From contig OZ024740.1 of assembly GCA_964016885.1 (NCBI GenBank), positions 8,018,450 to 8,082,449 of the forward strand: DNA of 64,000 nucleotides, read 5' to 3'. The notes below the pieces were generated by a model. It worked only from the letters and a program-made list of their open reading frames with translations, did no database searches and had not been told where the DNA came from. Shown here in pieces: positions 25,901 through 40,800 of this stretch (positions are counted from its first letter, which is position 1; each line of letters starts with the position of its first letter). This DNA comes from Eledone cirrhosa (lineage: Eukaryota; Mollusca; Cephalopoda; Octopoda; Eledonidae). The translations under genes were made by a program, and so were the position numbers.

Positions 25901-28760
25901 GTTTCGATTGGTATGTCAGTTTCTATTGGTATGTCAGTTTCAATTGATATGTCAGTTTTGATTGGTATATCAGTTTCGATTGGTATATCAGTTTCTATTG
26001 GTATATCAGTTTTGATTGGTATATCTGTTTCTATTGGTATATTAGTTTCGATTAGTATATCAGTTTCTATTGGTATGTCTGTTTCTATTGGTATATCAAT
26101 TTTGATTGGTATATCAGTTTCGATAGGTATGTCAGTTTCGATTGGTTTGTCAGTTTTGATTGGTATATCAGTTTCGAATGGTATGTCAATCTCGATTGGT
26201 ATGTCAGTTTCGATTGGTATATCAGTTTCTATTGGTATGTCTGTTTCTATTGGTATATCAGTTTTTATTGGTATATCAGTTTCGATTGGTATATCAGTTT
26301 CTATTAGTATATCAGTTCCTATTGGTATGTCAGTTTCGATTGGTATGTCATTTTCGATTGGTATGTTAGTCCTCGATTTGTATGTCAGTTTCTATTGGTA
26401 TATCAGTATCGATTGGTATATCAGTTTCGATTGGTATATCAGTTCCTATTGCTATATCAGTTTCTATTGGTATGTCAGTTTCTATTGGTATATCAGCTTC
26501 TATTTGTATATCAGTTTCGATTAATATGTCAGTTTCTATTGGTATGTCAGTTTCGATTAGTATATCAGTTTCTATTGGTATGTCAGTTTCGATTGGTATG
26601 TCAGTTTTGATTGGTATATCAGTTTCGATTGGTATGTCAGTTTCTATTGTTGTATCAGTTTCTATTGGTATGTCAGTTTCGATAGGTATGTCAGTTTTTA
26701 CTGGTAAGTCAGTCTCGATTGGTATGTCAGTTTCGATTGGTATGTTATTCCTCGATTTGTATGTCAGTTTCTATTGGTATTTCAGTATCGATTGATATAT
26801 CAGTTTCGATTGGTATATCAGTTCCTATTGCTACATCAGTTTCTATTGGTATGTAAGTTTTGATTAGTATGTCATTTTCTACTGGTATGTCAGTTTCGAT
26901 TAGTATATCAGTTTCTATTGCTATGTCAGTTTCGATTGGTATGCCAGTTTCTATTGGTATAACAGTTTCGATTGGTATATCAGTTTCTATTGGTATATCA
27001 GTTTTTATTGGTATGTTAGTCCTCGATTTGTATGTCAGTTTCTATTGGTATATCAAATTCGATTGGTATATCAGTTTCAATTTGTATGTCAGTTTTTATT
27101 GGTATATCAGTTCCTATTGGTATGTCAGTTTCGATTGGTATGTCAGTTTCGATTGGTATGTCAGTTTCAATTGGTATATAAGTTTCTATTGGTATATCAG
27201 TTACCATTGGTATGTCAGATTCGATTGGAATGTCATTTTCTATTGGTATATCAGTTTCGATTGGTATGTCCGTTTCGATTGGTATGTCAGTATCAATTGG
27301 TATATCAGTTTCGATTGGTATATCAGTTTAGATTAGTTTGTAAGTTTCGATTGGTATGTCAGTTTCGATTGGTATATCAGTTTCGAATGGTATGTCAATC
27401 TCGATTGGTATGTCAGTTTCGATTGGTATATCAGTTTCTATTGGTATGTCTGTTTCTATTGGTATATCAGTTTTGATTGGTATATCAGTTTCTATTGGTA
27501 TGTCAGTTTCTATTGGTATATCAGTTTAGATTGGTATATCAGTTTCGATTGATATGTCAGTTTCGACTGGTATATCAGTCCCGATTGGTATTTCAGTTTC
27601 GATTGGTATATTAGTTTCAATTGGTATGTCAGTTTCAATTAGAATATCAGCTTCTATTGGTATGTAAGTTTCGATTGGTATATCAGTTTCGATTGGTATA
27701 ACAGTTTCGATTAGTATATGAGTTTCGAATAGTATATCAGTTTCGATTGGTATATCAGTTTTAATTGGTATGTCAGTTTCGATTGGTATGTAAGTTTCGA
27801 TTGGTATATCAGTTTCGATTGGTATGTCAGTTTCGATTAGTATATGAGTTTCTATTGATATATCAGTTTCGATTGGTATGTCAGTTTCTATTGGTATGTC
27901 AGTTTCAATTGATATGTCAGTTTTGATTGGTATATCAGTTTCGATTGGTATATCAGTTTCTATTGGTATATCAGTTTTGATTGGTATATCTGTTTCTATT
28001 GGTATATCAGTTTCGATTAGTATGTCAGTTTCTAATGGTATGTCAGTTTCGATTAGTATATCAGTTTCTATTGGTATGTCAGTTTCGATTGGTATGTCAG
28101 TTTCGATTGGTATATCAGTTTCGATTGGTATATCAGTTTCGATTTTTATATCAGTTTCGATTGGTATGTTAGTTTCAATTAGTATATCAGTTTCTATTGT
28201 TATGTCAGTTTCGATTGGTATATCAGTTTCTTTTGGTGTATCAGTTTCTATTGGTATCTCAGTTTCGATTGGTCTATCAGTTTCGATTGGTATGTCAGTT
28301 TCGATTGGTATGTCAGTTTCGATTGGTATGTAAGTTTCGATTGGTATATCAGTTTCGATTGGTATGTCAGTTTCGATTAGTATATGAGTTTCGAATGGTA
28401 TATCAGTTTCGATTGGTATATCAGTTTCTATTGGTATGTCAGTTTCGATTGGTATGTAAGTTTCGATTGGTATATCAGTTTCGATTGGTATGTCAGTTTC
28501 GATTAGTATATGAGTTTCTATTGGTATATCAGTTTCGATTGGTATGTCAGTTTCGATTAGTATGTCAGTTTCTATTGGTATGTCAGTTTCTATTGGTATG
28601 TCAGTTTTGATTGGTATATCAGTTTCGATTGGTATGTCAGTTTCTATTGGAATGTCAGTTTCAATTGGTATGTCAGTTTTGATTGGTATATCAGTTTCGA
28701 TTGTTATATCAGTTTCTAGTGGTATATCAGTTTTGATTGGTATATCAGTTTCTATTGGTA
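22918..28760 (+). repeat. ~5.8-kb higher-order repeat, copy 2
   Basis: Tandem partner of 17,205-22,930. It retains the six monomers missing from copy 1 (within 25,240-25,375) and carries only isolated point differences in the stretches compared. The match ends near 28,755, where copy 2 jumps from a SVLIG-type run to a different block. Confidence 0.85.
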
Positions 28761-31700
28761 TATCAGTTTCGATTAGTATGTCAGTTTCTAATGGTATGTC
28801 AGTTTCGATTAGTATATCAGTTTCTATTGGTATGTCAGTTTCGATTAGTATATCAGTTTCTATTGGTATGTCAGTTTCGATTGGTATGTCAGTTTCGATT
28901 GGTATATCAGTTTCGATTGGTATATCAGTTTCGATTTTTATATCAGTTTCGATTGGTATTTCAGTTTCTATTGGTATATCAGTTTCAATTGGTATGTCAT
29001 TTTCGATTGGTATGTCAGTTTCGATTGGAATGTCAATTTCGATTGGTATATCAGTTTCGATTAGTATGTCAGTTTCTATTGGTAAATCAGTTTCGATTGG
29101 TATATCTGTTTCGATTGGTATGTCAGTTTTTATTGGTAGATCAGTTTCGATTGGTATGTTAGTTACTATTGGTATATCAGTTTCGATTAGAATATCAGTT
29201 TCTATTGGTATGTCAGTTTCGATAGGTAAGTTAGACCTTGATTTGTATGTCAGTTTCTATCGGTATATCAGTTTCGATGGGTATGTCAGTTTCGATTGGT
29301 ATGTCAGTTTCAATTGGCATATCAGTTTCGAATGGTATGTCTGTTTAGATTAGTATATCAGTTTCTATAGGTATATCAGTTTCAATTGTTATGTCAGTTT
29401 CTATTGGTATATCAGTTTCTATTGGAATGTCAGTTTCTATAGGTATATCAGTTTCAATTGGTATGTTAGTTTCTATTGGTAAGTCAGCTTCGATTAGTAT
29501 ATCAGTTTCTATTGGTATGTCTGTTTTGATTGGTATGTCAGATTCTATTGGTATATTAGTTTCGATTGGTATATCAGTTTCGATTAGTATATCAGTTTAT
29601 ATTGGTATATCAGTGTCTATTGGTATATAAGATTCGATTATTATGTCAGTTTCGATTGGTATGTCAGTTTCGATTGGTATATCAGATTCGATTGGTATAT
29701 CAGTTTCGATTGGTATATCAGTTTTGATTGGTATAACAGTTTCTATTGTTATATCAGTTTCTGTTGGATTGTCAGTTTCGATTGGTATGTCAGTTTCTAT
29801 TGGTATATCAGTTTCGATTGGTATGTCAGTTTCTATTGGTATGTCAGTTTTGATTATTATATCATTTACTATTGGTATGTCAGTTTCGATTGGAATGTCA
29901 GTTTCGATTCGTATGTCAGTTCTTATTGGTATATCTGTTTGGATTGGTATGTCAGTTTCGATTAGTATATCAGTTTCTATAGGTATGTCAGTTTCTATTG
30001 GTATATCAGTTTGGATTGGTATATCAGTTTCTATTGGTATATCAGTTTTGATTGGTATATCAGTTTCGACTGATATATCAGTTTTGATTAGTATGTCAGT
30101 TTCTAATGGTATGTCAGTTTCGATTAGTATATCAGTTTCTATGGGTATGTCAGTTTCGATTGGTATGTCAGTTACGATTGATATATCAGTTTCGATTGGT
30201 ATATCAGTTTCGATTGTTATAGCAGTTTCGATTGGTATGTCAGTTTCTATTGGTATATCAGTTTCTATAGGTATGTCATTTTCGATTGGTATGTCAGTTT
30301 CGATTGGAATGTCAGTTTCTATTGGTATATCAGTTTCGATTGGTATATCTGTTTCGATTCGTATGTCAGTTTCTATTGGTAGATCAGTTTCGATTGGTAT
30401 GTTAGTTACTATTGGTATATCAGTTTCGATTAGTATATCAGTTTCTATTGGTATGTCAGTTTCGATAGGTATGTTAGTCCTTGATTTGTATGTCAGTTTC
30501 TATTGGTATATCAGTTTCGATGGGTATATCAGTTTCGATTGGTATGTCAGTTTCAATTGGCATATCAGTTTCGAATGGTATGTCTGTTTAGATTAGTATA
30601 TCAGTTTCTATTGGTATGTCAGTTTCTATTTGTATAGCAGTTTGGATTGGTATATCAGATTCGATTGGTATGACAGTTTCGATTGGTATGTCAGTTTCGA
30701 TTGGTATATAACTTTCTATTGGTATGTCAGTTTCGATTCGTATGTCAGTTTCTATAGGTATATCTGTTTCGATTGGTATGTCAGTTTCGATTAGTATATC
30801 AGTTTCTATAGGTATGTCAGTTTCTATTGGTATATCAGTTTTGATTGGTATATCAGTTTCAATCGGTATATCAGTTTTGATTGGTATATCAGTTTAGATT
30901 GATATATCAGTTTCGATTAGTATGTCAGTTTCTAATGGTATGTCAGTTTCGATTACTATATCAGTTTCTATTGGTATGTCAGTTTCGATCGGTATGTCAG
31001 TTTCGATTGGTATATCAGTTTCGATTGGTATATCAGTTTCGATTGTTATATCAGTTTTGATTGGTATGTCAGTTTCTATTGGTATATCAGTTTCTATAGG
31101 TATTTCATTTTCGATTGGTATGTCAGTTTCGATTGGAATATCAATTTCAATTGGTATATCAGTTTCGATTAGTATGTCAGTTTCTATTGGTATGTCAGTT
31201 TCGATTGGTATGTCAGATTCTATTGGTATATCAGTTTCGATTGTTATATCAGTTTCGATTGGTATATAAGTTTCGATTAGTATGTCAGTTTCTATTGGTA
31301 TATCCGTTTCGATTGGTATGTCAGTTTCTATTGGTAGATCAGTTTCGATTGGTATGTTAGTCCTTGATTTGTATGTCAGTTTCTATTGGTATATTAGTTT
31401 CGATGGGTATATCAGTTTCTATTGGTATGTCAGTTTTTATTGGTATATCAGTTTCAATTGGTATGTTAGTTTCTATTGGTAAGTCAGCTTCGATTAGTAT
31501 ATCAGTTTCTATTGGTATATCAGTTTCTATTGGTATATCAGTTTCAATTGGTATGACAGTTTCGATTGGTATATAAGTTTCTATTGGTATATCAGTTTAC
31601 ATTGGTATGTCAGATTCGATTGGAATGTCAGTTTCTATTGGTATATCAGTTTCGATTGGTAGGTCAGTTTCTATTGGTATGTCAGTTTTGATTAGTATAT

Positions 31701-34700
31701 CAGTTTCTATTGGTATGTCTGTTTCTATTGGTATATCAATTTTGACTGGTATATCAGTTTCGATTGGTATATCAATTTTGACTGGTATGTCAGTTTCAAT
31801 TGGTTTGTCAGTTTTGATTGGTATATCAGTTTCGAATGGTATGTCAATCTCGATTGGTATGTCAGTTTCGATTGGTATATCAGTTTCTATTGGTATGTCT
31901 GTTTCTATTGGTATATTAGTTTTGATTGGTATGTCAGTTTCGATTGGTATGTCAGTTTCGATTGGTATATCAGCTTTGATTGGTATGTCTGTTTCGATTG
32001 GTATATCAGTTTCGATTGGTATGTCAGTTTCGATTAGTATATCAGTTTCTATTGGTATGTCAGTTTCGATTGGTATGTCAGTTTGGATTAGTATATCAGT
32101 TTATATTGGTATATCAGTTTCTATTGGTATATAAGTTTCGATTAGTATGTCAGTTTCGATTGGTTTGTCAGTTTTGATTGGTATATCAGTTTCGAATGGT
32201 ATGTCAATCACGATTGGTATGTCAGTTTCGATTGGTATATCAGTTTCTATTGGTATGTCTGTTTCTATTGGTATATCAGTTTTGATTGGTATATCAGTTT
32301 CGATTGGTATATCAGTTTCTATTAGTATTTCAGTTTCTAATGGTATGTCAGTTTCGATTATTATATCAGTTACTATTGGTATGTCAGTTTTGATTGGTAT
32401 GTCAGTTTCGATTGGTAAATCTGTTTCGATTGGTATGTCTGTTTCGATTGGTATATCCGTTTCGATTGGTATGTCAGTTTCGATTAGTATATCAGTTTCT
32501 ATTGGTATGTCAGTTTCGATTGGTATGTCAGATTCTATTGGTATATCAGTTTCGATTGGTATATCAGTTTCGATTGGTATATCTGTTTATATTGTTATAT
32601 CAGTTACTATTGATATGTCAGTTTCGATTGGAATGTCAGTTTCGATTGGTATATCAGTTTCTATTGGTATGTCAGTTTTGATTAGTATATCAGTTTCGAT
32701 TGGTATGTCAGTTTCTATTGGTATATCAGTTTGGATTGGTATATCAGATTCCATTGGTATGACAGTTTCGATTGGTATATAAGTTTCTATTGGTATATCA
32801 GTTTACATTGGTATGTCAGATTCGATTGGTATGTCAGTTTTGATTGGTATATCAGTTTCGATAGGTATGTCAGTTTTTACTGGTAAATCAGTCTCGATTG
32901 GTATGTCAGTTTCTATTTGTATGTCAGTTTCGATTATTATATCAGTTACTATTGGTATGTCAGTTTCGATTGGTATATCAGTTTCTACTGGTATGTCAGT
33001 TTCGATTAGTATATCAGTTTCTATTGGTATGTCAGTTTCGATTGGTATGTCAGTTTCGATTGGTATATCAGTTTCTATAGGTATGTCAGTTTCTATTGGT
33101 ATATCAGTTTTTATTGGTATATCAGTTTCTATTGGTATATCAGTTTTGATTGGTATATCCGTTTCGATTGATATATCAGTTTCGATTAGTATGTCAGTTT
33201 CTAATGGTATGTCAGTTTCGATTAGTATATCAGTTTCTATAGGTATGTCAGTTTCTATTGGTATATCAGTTTCTATAGGTATATCAGTTTCTATTGGTAT
33301 GTCAGTTTCGATTGGTATGTCAGTTTCGATTGGTATATCAGTTTCGATTGGTATATCAGTTTCGATTGTTATATCAGTTTCTATTGGTATATCAGTTTCT
33401 ATAGGTATGTCATTTTCGATTGGTATGTCAGTTTCGATTGGAATGTCAATTTCGATTGGTATGTCAGTTTCGATTAGTAAGTCAGTTTCTATTGGTATAT
33501 CAGTTTCGATTGGTATATCTATTTCGATTAGTATATCAGTTTCTATTGGTATGTCAGTTTCGATAAGTATGTTAGTCCTTGATTTGTATGTCAGTTTCGA
33601 TTGGTATGTCAGTTTCAATTGGCATATCAGTATCGAATGGTATGTCTGTTTGGATTAGTATATCAGTTTCTATTGGTATGTCAGTTTCTATTTGTATAGC
33701 AGTTTGGATTGGTATAATAGATTCGATTGATATGACAGTTTCGATTTGTATATCAGTTTCGAATGGTATGTCAATCTCGATTGGTATGTCAGTTTCGATT
33801 GGTATATTAGTTTCTATTGGTATGTCTGTTTCTATTGGTATATCAGTTTTGATTGGTATATCAGTTTCGAGTGGTATATCAGTTTCTATTAGTATTTCAG
33901 TTTCTATAAGTATATCAGCTTCAATTTGTATGTCAGTTTCTATTGGTATATCAGTTCCTATTTGTATGTCAGTTTCAATTGGTATGTCAGTTTCGATTGG
34001 TATGTTAGTCCTCGATTTGTATGTCAGTTTCTATTGGTATATCAGTATCGATTGGTATGTCAGTTTCGATTGATATATCAGTTCCTATTGCTATATAAGT
34101 TTCTATTGGTATGTAAGTTTCGATTGGTATATCAGTTTCGATTGTTATGTCAGTTTCTATTGGTATATCACCTTCTATTTGTATATCAGTTTCGATTAAT
34201 ATGTCAGTTTCTATTGGTATGTCAGTTTCGATTAGTATATCAGTTTCTATTGGTATGTCAGTTTCGATTGGTATGTCAGTTTTGATTGGTATGTCAGTTT
34301 TGATTAGAATATCAGTTTCGATTGGTATGTCAGTTTCTATTGTTGTATCAGTTTCTATTGGTATGTCAGTTTCGATAGGTATGTCAGTTTTTACTGGTAA
34401 ATCAGTCTCGATTGGTATGTCAGTTTCTATTGGTATGTCAGTTTCGATTATTATGTCAGATACTATTGGTATGTCAGTTTCGATTGGTATATCAGTTTCT
34501 ACTGGTATGTCAGTTTCGATTAGTATATCAGTTTCTATTGGTATGTCAGTTTCTATTGGTATATCAGTTTTGATTGGTATATCAGTTTCGACTGGTATGT
34601 CAGTTTCTATTTTTATGTCAGTTTGGATTGGTATATCAGTTTCTACTGGTATGTCAGTTTCGATTAGTATATCAGTTTCGATTGGTATGTCAGTTTCGAT

Positions 34701-34870
34701 TGATATGTCAGTTTCGATTGGTATATCAGTTCCGATTAGTATGTCAGTTTCGATTGGTATGTCAGTTTCGATATGTATATCAGCTTCGATTGCTATGTCA
34801 GTTTCGATTGGTATGTGATTTTCGATTGGTATATCAGTTTCTATTGGTATGTCAGTTTCGATTGGTATGT
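28760..34870 (+). repeat. Mosaic satellite segment without a clean long unit
   Basis: Monomers continue without a break, but I could not resolve a single long higher-order copy. Blocks seen elsewhere recur: 29,690-29,960 resembles 4,660-4,850 and 16,920-17,130 (the TTGGATTGTCAG monomer followed by the 36-bp marker); 30,480-30,600 resembles 15,360-15,475 and 17,665-17,785; 33,930-34,300 resembles 18,560-18,800. Confidence 0.65.
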
Positions 34871-37800
34871 TAGTCCTCGGATAGTATGTCAGTTTCTATT
34901 GGTATATCAGTATCGATTGGTATATCAATTTCAATTAGTATATCAGTTTCTATTGGTATGTCAGTTTCTATTGCTATATCAGTTTGTATTGGTATATCAG
35001 TTTCGATTGGTATGTCAGTTTCGATTAGTATATCAGTTTCTATAGTTATGTCAGTTTCTATTGGTATATCAGTTTCGATTGGTATATCAGTTTCTATGGT
35101 ATGTCAGTTTCGATTGGTATGTCAGTTTCTATTGGTATATCAGTTTCGATTGATATATCAGTTTCGATTAGTATGACAGTTTCTACTGGTATGTCAGTTT
35201 CGATTAGTATATCAGTTTCGATTAGTATGTCAGTTTCTATTGGTATGACAGTTTCGATTGTTATGTCAGTTTCGATTGGTATATAAGTTTCTATTGGTAT
35301 ATCAGTTTCCATTGTTATGTCACATTCGATTGGAATGTCAGTTTCTATTGGTATATCAGTTTCGATTGGTAGCTCAGTTTCTATTGGTATAACAGTTTCG
35401 ATTAGTATATCAGTTTCTATTGGTATGTTTGTTTCTATTGGTATATCAGTTTCGATTGGTATGTCAGTTTCGATTGGTATGTCAGTTTCAATTGGTATAT
35501 CAGTTTCGATTGGTATATCAGTTTAGATTGGTATGTAAGTTTCGATTGGGATGTCAGTTTTGATTGGTATATCAGTTTCTATTGGTATATCAGTTTCTAT
35601 TGTTATGTCAGTTTCTATTGGTATATCAGTTTTGATTGGTATATTAGTTTCGATTGGTATGTCAGTTTCTATTGGTATATCAGTTTTTATTGGTATGTAA
35701 GTTTTGATTGGTATATTAGTTTCGATTGGTATGTCAGTTTCGATTAGTATGTCAATTTCTACTGGTATGTCAGTTTCAATTAGTATATCAGTTTCTATTG
35801 GTATGTCATTTTCGATTGGGATGTCAGTTTCGATTGCTTTGTCAGTTTCGATTGGTATATCAGTTTCGAATGGTATGTCAATCTCGATAGGTATGTCAGT
35901 TTCGATTGGTATATCAGCTTCTATTGGTATGTCAGTTTCAATTAGTATATCAGTTTCTATTGGTATGTCAGTTTCTATTGGTATATCAGTTTCGATTGGT
36001 AAATCAGTTTCGATGGTATGTCAGTTTCGATTGGTATGTCAGTTTCTATTGGTATATCAGTTTCGATTGATATATCAGTTTCGATTAGTATGTCAATTTC
36101 TACTGGTATGTCAGTTTCAATTAGTATATCAGTTTCTATTGGTATGTCAGTTTCTATTGGTATGTCAGTTTCTATTGGTATATCAGCTGCGATTAGTATA
36201 TCAGTTTCGATTAGTATGTCAGTTTCTATTGGTATGTCAGTTTCAATTGGTATGTCAGTTTTGATTGGTATATGAGTTTCTACTGATATGTCAGTTTCGA
36301 TTAGTATATCAGTTTCTATTGGTATGTCAGTTTCTATTGGTATATCAATTTTGATTGGTATATCAGTTTCGATTGGTATGTCAATTTATATTGGTATATC
36401 AGTTTTTATTGGTATGTCAGTTGTGATTGGTATATTAGTTTCTATTGGTATGTCAGTTTCGATTGATATGTCAGTTTTGATTGGTATATCAGTTCCGGTT
36501 GGTATGTCAGTTTCGATTGGTATGTCAGTTTCGATTGGTATATCAGCTTCGATTGGTATGTCAGTTTCGATTGGTATGTCAATTTCGATTGATATATTAC
36601 TTTCTACTGGTATTGCAGTTTCAATTAATATATCAGTTTCTATTGGTATGTCAGATTCAATTAGTATATCAGTTTCTATTGGTATGTCAGTTTCGATTGG
36701 TATGTTAGTCCTCGAATTGTATGTCAGTTTCTATTGGTATATCAGTTTCGATTCGTATGTCAATTTCAATTAGTATATCAGTTTCTATAGGTATGTCAGT
36801 TTCTATTGGTATGTCAGTTTCTATTGCTATATCAGTTTCTATTGGTATATCAGTTTCGATTGGTATGTCAGTTTCGATTAGTATATCAGTTTCTATAGGT
36901 ATGTCAGTTTCTATTGGTATATCAGTTTCGATTGGTATATCAGTTTCTATGGTATGTCAGTTTCGTTTGGTATGTCAGTTTCTATTGGTATATCAGTTTC
37001 GATTGACATATCAGTTTTGATTAGTATGTCAGTTTCTACTGGTATGTCAGTTTCGATTAGTATATCAGTTTCTATTGGTATGTCAGTTTCGATTGATATG
37101 TCAGTTTCTATTTGTATATCAGTTTCGATTGGTATATCAGTTTCTATTGGTATATCAGATTCAATTAGTATATCAGTTTCGATTAGTATGTCAGTTTCTA
37201 TTGGTATGACAGTTTCGATAGTTATGTCAGTTTCGATTGGTATATAAGTTTCTATTGGTATATCAGTTTCCATTGTTATGTCACATTCGATTGGAATGTC
37301 AGTTTCTATTGGTATATCAGTTTCGATTGGTAGGTCAGTTTCTATTGGTATATCAGTTTCGATTAGTATATCAGTTTCTATTGGTATGTCTGTTTCTATT
37401 GGTATATCAGTTTCGATTGGTATGTCAGTTTCGATTGGTATGTCAGTTTCAATTGGTTTATTAGTTTCGATTGGTACATCAGTTTAGATTGGTATGTAAG
37501 TTTCGATTGGGATGTCAGTTTTGATTGGTATATCAGTTTCTATTGGTATATCAGTTTCTATTGTTATGTCAGTTTCTATTGGTATATCAGTTTTGATTGG
37601 TATATTAGTTTCGATTGGTATGTCAGTTTCTATTGGTATATCAGTTTTTATTGGTATGTAAGTTTTGATTGGTATATTAGTTTCGATTGGTATGTCAGTT
37701 TCGATTAGTATGTCAATTTCTACTGGTATGTCAGTTTCAATTAGTATATCAGTTTCTATTGGTATGTCATTTTCGATTGGTATGTCAGTTTCGATTGCTT

Positions 37801-40800
37801 TGTCAGTTTCGATTGGTATATCAGTTTCGAATGGTATGTCAATCTCGATTGGTATGTCAGTTTCGATTGGTATATCAGCTTCTATTGGTATGTCAGTTTC
37901 AATTAGTATATCAGTTTCTATTGGTATGTCAGTTTCTATTGCTATATCAGTTTCTATTGGTATATCAGTTTCGATTGGTAAATCAGTTTCGATGGTATGT
38001 CAGTTTCGATTGGTATGTCAGTTTCTATTGGTATATCAGTTTCGATTGATATATCAGTTTCGATTAGTATGTCAATTTCTACTGGTATGTCAGTTTCAAT
38101 TAGTATATCAGTTTCTATTGGTATGTCAGTTTCTATTGGTATGTCAGTTTCTATTGGTATATCAGCTGCGATTAGTATATCAGTTTCGATTAGTATGTCA
38201 GTTTCTATTGGTATGTCAGTTTCAATTGGTATGTCAGTTTTGATTGGTATATCAGTTTCTATTGGTATGTCAGTTTTTATTATTATATCACTTTCTATTG
38301 GTATGACAGTTTCGATTGGTATGTCAGTTTCGATTGGTATATAAGTTTCTATTGGTATATCAGTTTCCATTGGTATGTCATATTCGATTGGTATGTCAGT
38401 ATTGATTGGTATATGAGTTTCTACTGATATGTCAGTTTCGATTAGTATATCAGTTTCTATTGGTATGTCAGTTTCTATTGGTATATCAGTTTTGATTGGT
38501 ATATCAGTTCCGATTGGTATGTCAATTTATATTGGTATATCAGTTTTTATTGGTATGTCAGTTGTGATTGGTATATTAGTTTCTATTGGTATGTCAGTTT
38601 CTATTGGTATGTCAGTTTCGATTGGTATGTCAGTTTCGATTGGTATATCAGCTTCGATTGGTATGTTAGTTTCGATTGGTATGTCAATTTCGATTGGTAT
38701 ATTACTTTCTACTGGTATTGCAGTTTCAATTAATATATCAGCTTCTATTGGTATGTCAGATTCAATTAGTATATCAGTTTCTATTGGTATGTCAGTTTCG
38801 ATTGGTATGTTAGTCCTCGAATTGTATGTCAGTTTCTATTGGTATATCAGTTTCGATTGGTATGTCAATTTCAATTAGTATATCAGTTTCTATAGGTATG
38901 TCAGTTTCTATTGGTATGTCAGTTTCTATTGCTATATCAGTTTCTATTGGTATATCAGTTTCGATTGGTATGGCAGTTTCGATTAGTATATCAGTTTCTA
39001 TAGGTATGTCAGTTTCTATTGGTATATCAGTTTCGATTGGTATATCAGTTTCTATGGTATGTCAGTTTCGTTTGGTATGTCAGTTTCTATTGGTATATCA
39101 GTTTCGATTGATATATCCATTTCGATTAGTTTGTCAGTCTCTACTGGTATGTCAGTTTCGATTAGTATATCAGTTTCTATTGGTATGTCAGTTTCGATTG
39201 ATATGTCAGTTTCTATTTGTATATCAGTTTCGATTGGTATATCAGTTTCTATTGGTATATCAGATTCAATTAGTATATCAGTTTCGATTAGTATGTCAGT
39301 TTCTATTGTTATGACAGTTTCGATTGTTATGTCAGTTTCGATTGGTATATAAGTTTCTATTGGTATATCAGTTTCCATTGTTATGTCACATTCGATTGGA
39401 ATGTCAGTTTCTATTGGTATATCAGTTTCGATTGGTAGCTCAGTTTCTATTGGTATAACAGTTTCGATTAGTATATCAGTTTCTATTGGTATGTTTGTTT
39501 CTATTGGTATATCAGTTTCGATTGGTATGTCAGTTTCGATTGGTATGTCAGTTTCAATTGGTATATCAGTTTCGATTGGTATATCAGTTTAGATTGGTAT
39601 GTAAGTTTCGATTGGGATGTCAGTTTTGATTGGTATATCAGTTTCTATTGGTATATCAGTTTCTATTGTTATGTCAGTTTCTATTGGTATATCAGTTTTG
39701 ATTGGTATGTAAGTTTTGATTGGTATATTAGTTTCGATTGGTATGTCAGTTTCGATTAGTATGTCAATTTCTACTGGTATGTCAGTTTCAATTAGTATAT
39801 CAGTTTCTATTGGTATGTCATTTTCGATTGGGATGTCTGTTTCGATTGCTTTGTCAGTTTCGATTGGTATATCAGTTTCGAATGGTATGTCAATCTCGAT
39901 TGGTATGTCAGTTTCGATTGGTATATCAGCTTCTATTGGTATGTCAGTTTCAATTAGTATATCAGTTTCTATTGGTATGTCAGTTTCTATTGGTATATCA
40001 GTTTCGATTGGTAAATCAGTTTCGATGGTATGTCAGTTTCGATTGGTATGTCAGTTTCTATTGGTATATCAGTTTCGATTGATATATCAGTTTCGATTAG
40101 TATGTCAATTTCTACTGGTATGTCAGTTTCAATTAGTATATCAGTTTCTATTGGTATGTCAGTTTCTATTGGTATGTCAGTTTCTATTGGTATATCAGCT
40201 GCGATTAGTATATCAGTTTCGATTAGTATGTCAGTTTCTATTGGTATGTCAGTTTCAATTGGTATGTCAGTTTTGATTGGTATATGAGTTTCTACTGATA
40301 TGTCAGTTTCGATTAGTATATCAGTTTCTATTGGTATGTCAGTTTCTATTGGTATATCAATTTTGATTGGTATATCAGTTTCGATTGGTATGTCAATTTA
40401 TATTGGTATATCAGTTTTTATTGGTATGTCAGTTGTGATTGGTATATTAGTTTCTATTGGTATGTCAGTTTCGATTGATATGTCAGTTTTGATTGGTATA
40501 TCAGTTCCGGTTGGTATGTCAGTTTCGATTGGTATGTCAGTTTCGATTGGTATATCAGCTTCGATTGGTATGTCAGTTTCGATTGGTATGTCAATTTCGA
40601 TTGATATATTACTTTCTACTGGTATTGCAGTTTCAATTAATATATCAGTTTCTATTGGTATGTCAGATTCAATTAGTATATCAGTTTCTATTGGTATGTC
40701 AGTTTCGATTGGTATGTTAGTCCTCGAATTATATGTCAGTTTCTATTGGTATATCAGTTTCGATTCGTATGTCAATTTCAATTAGTATATCAGTTTCTAT

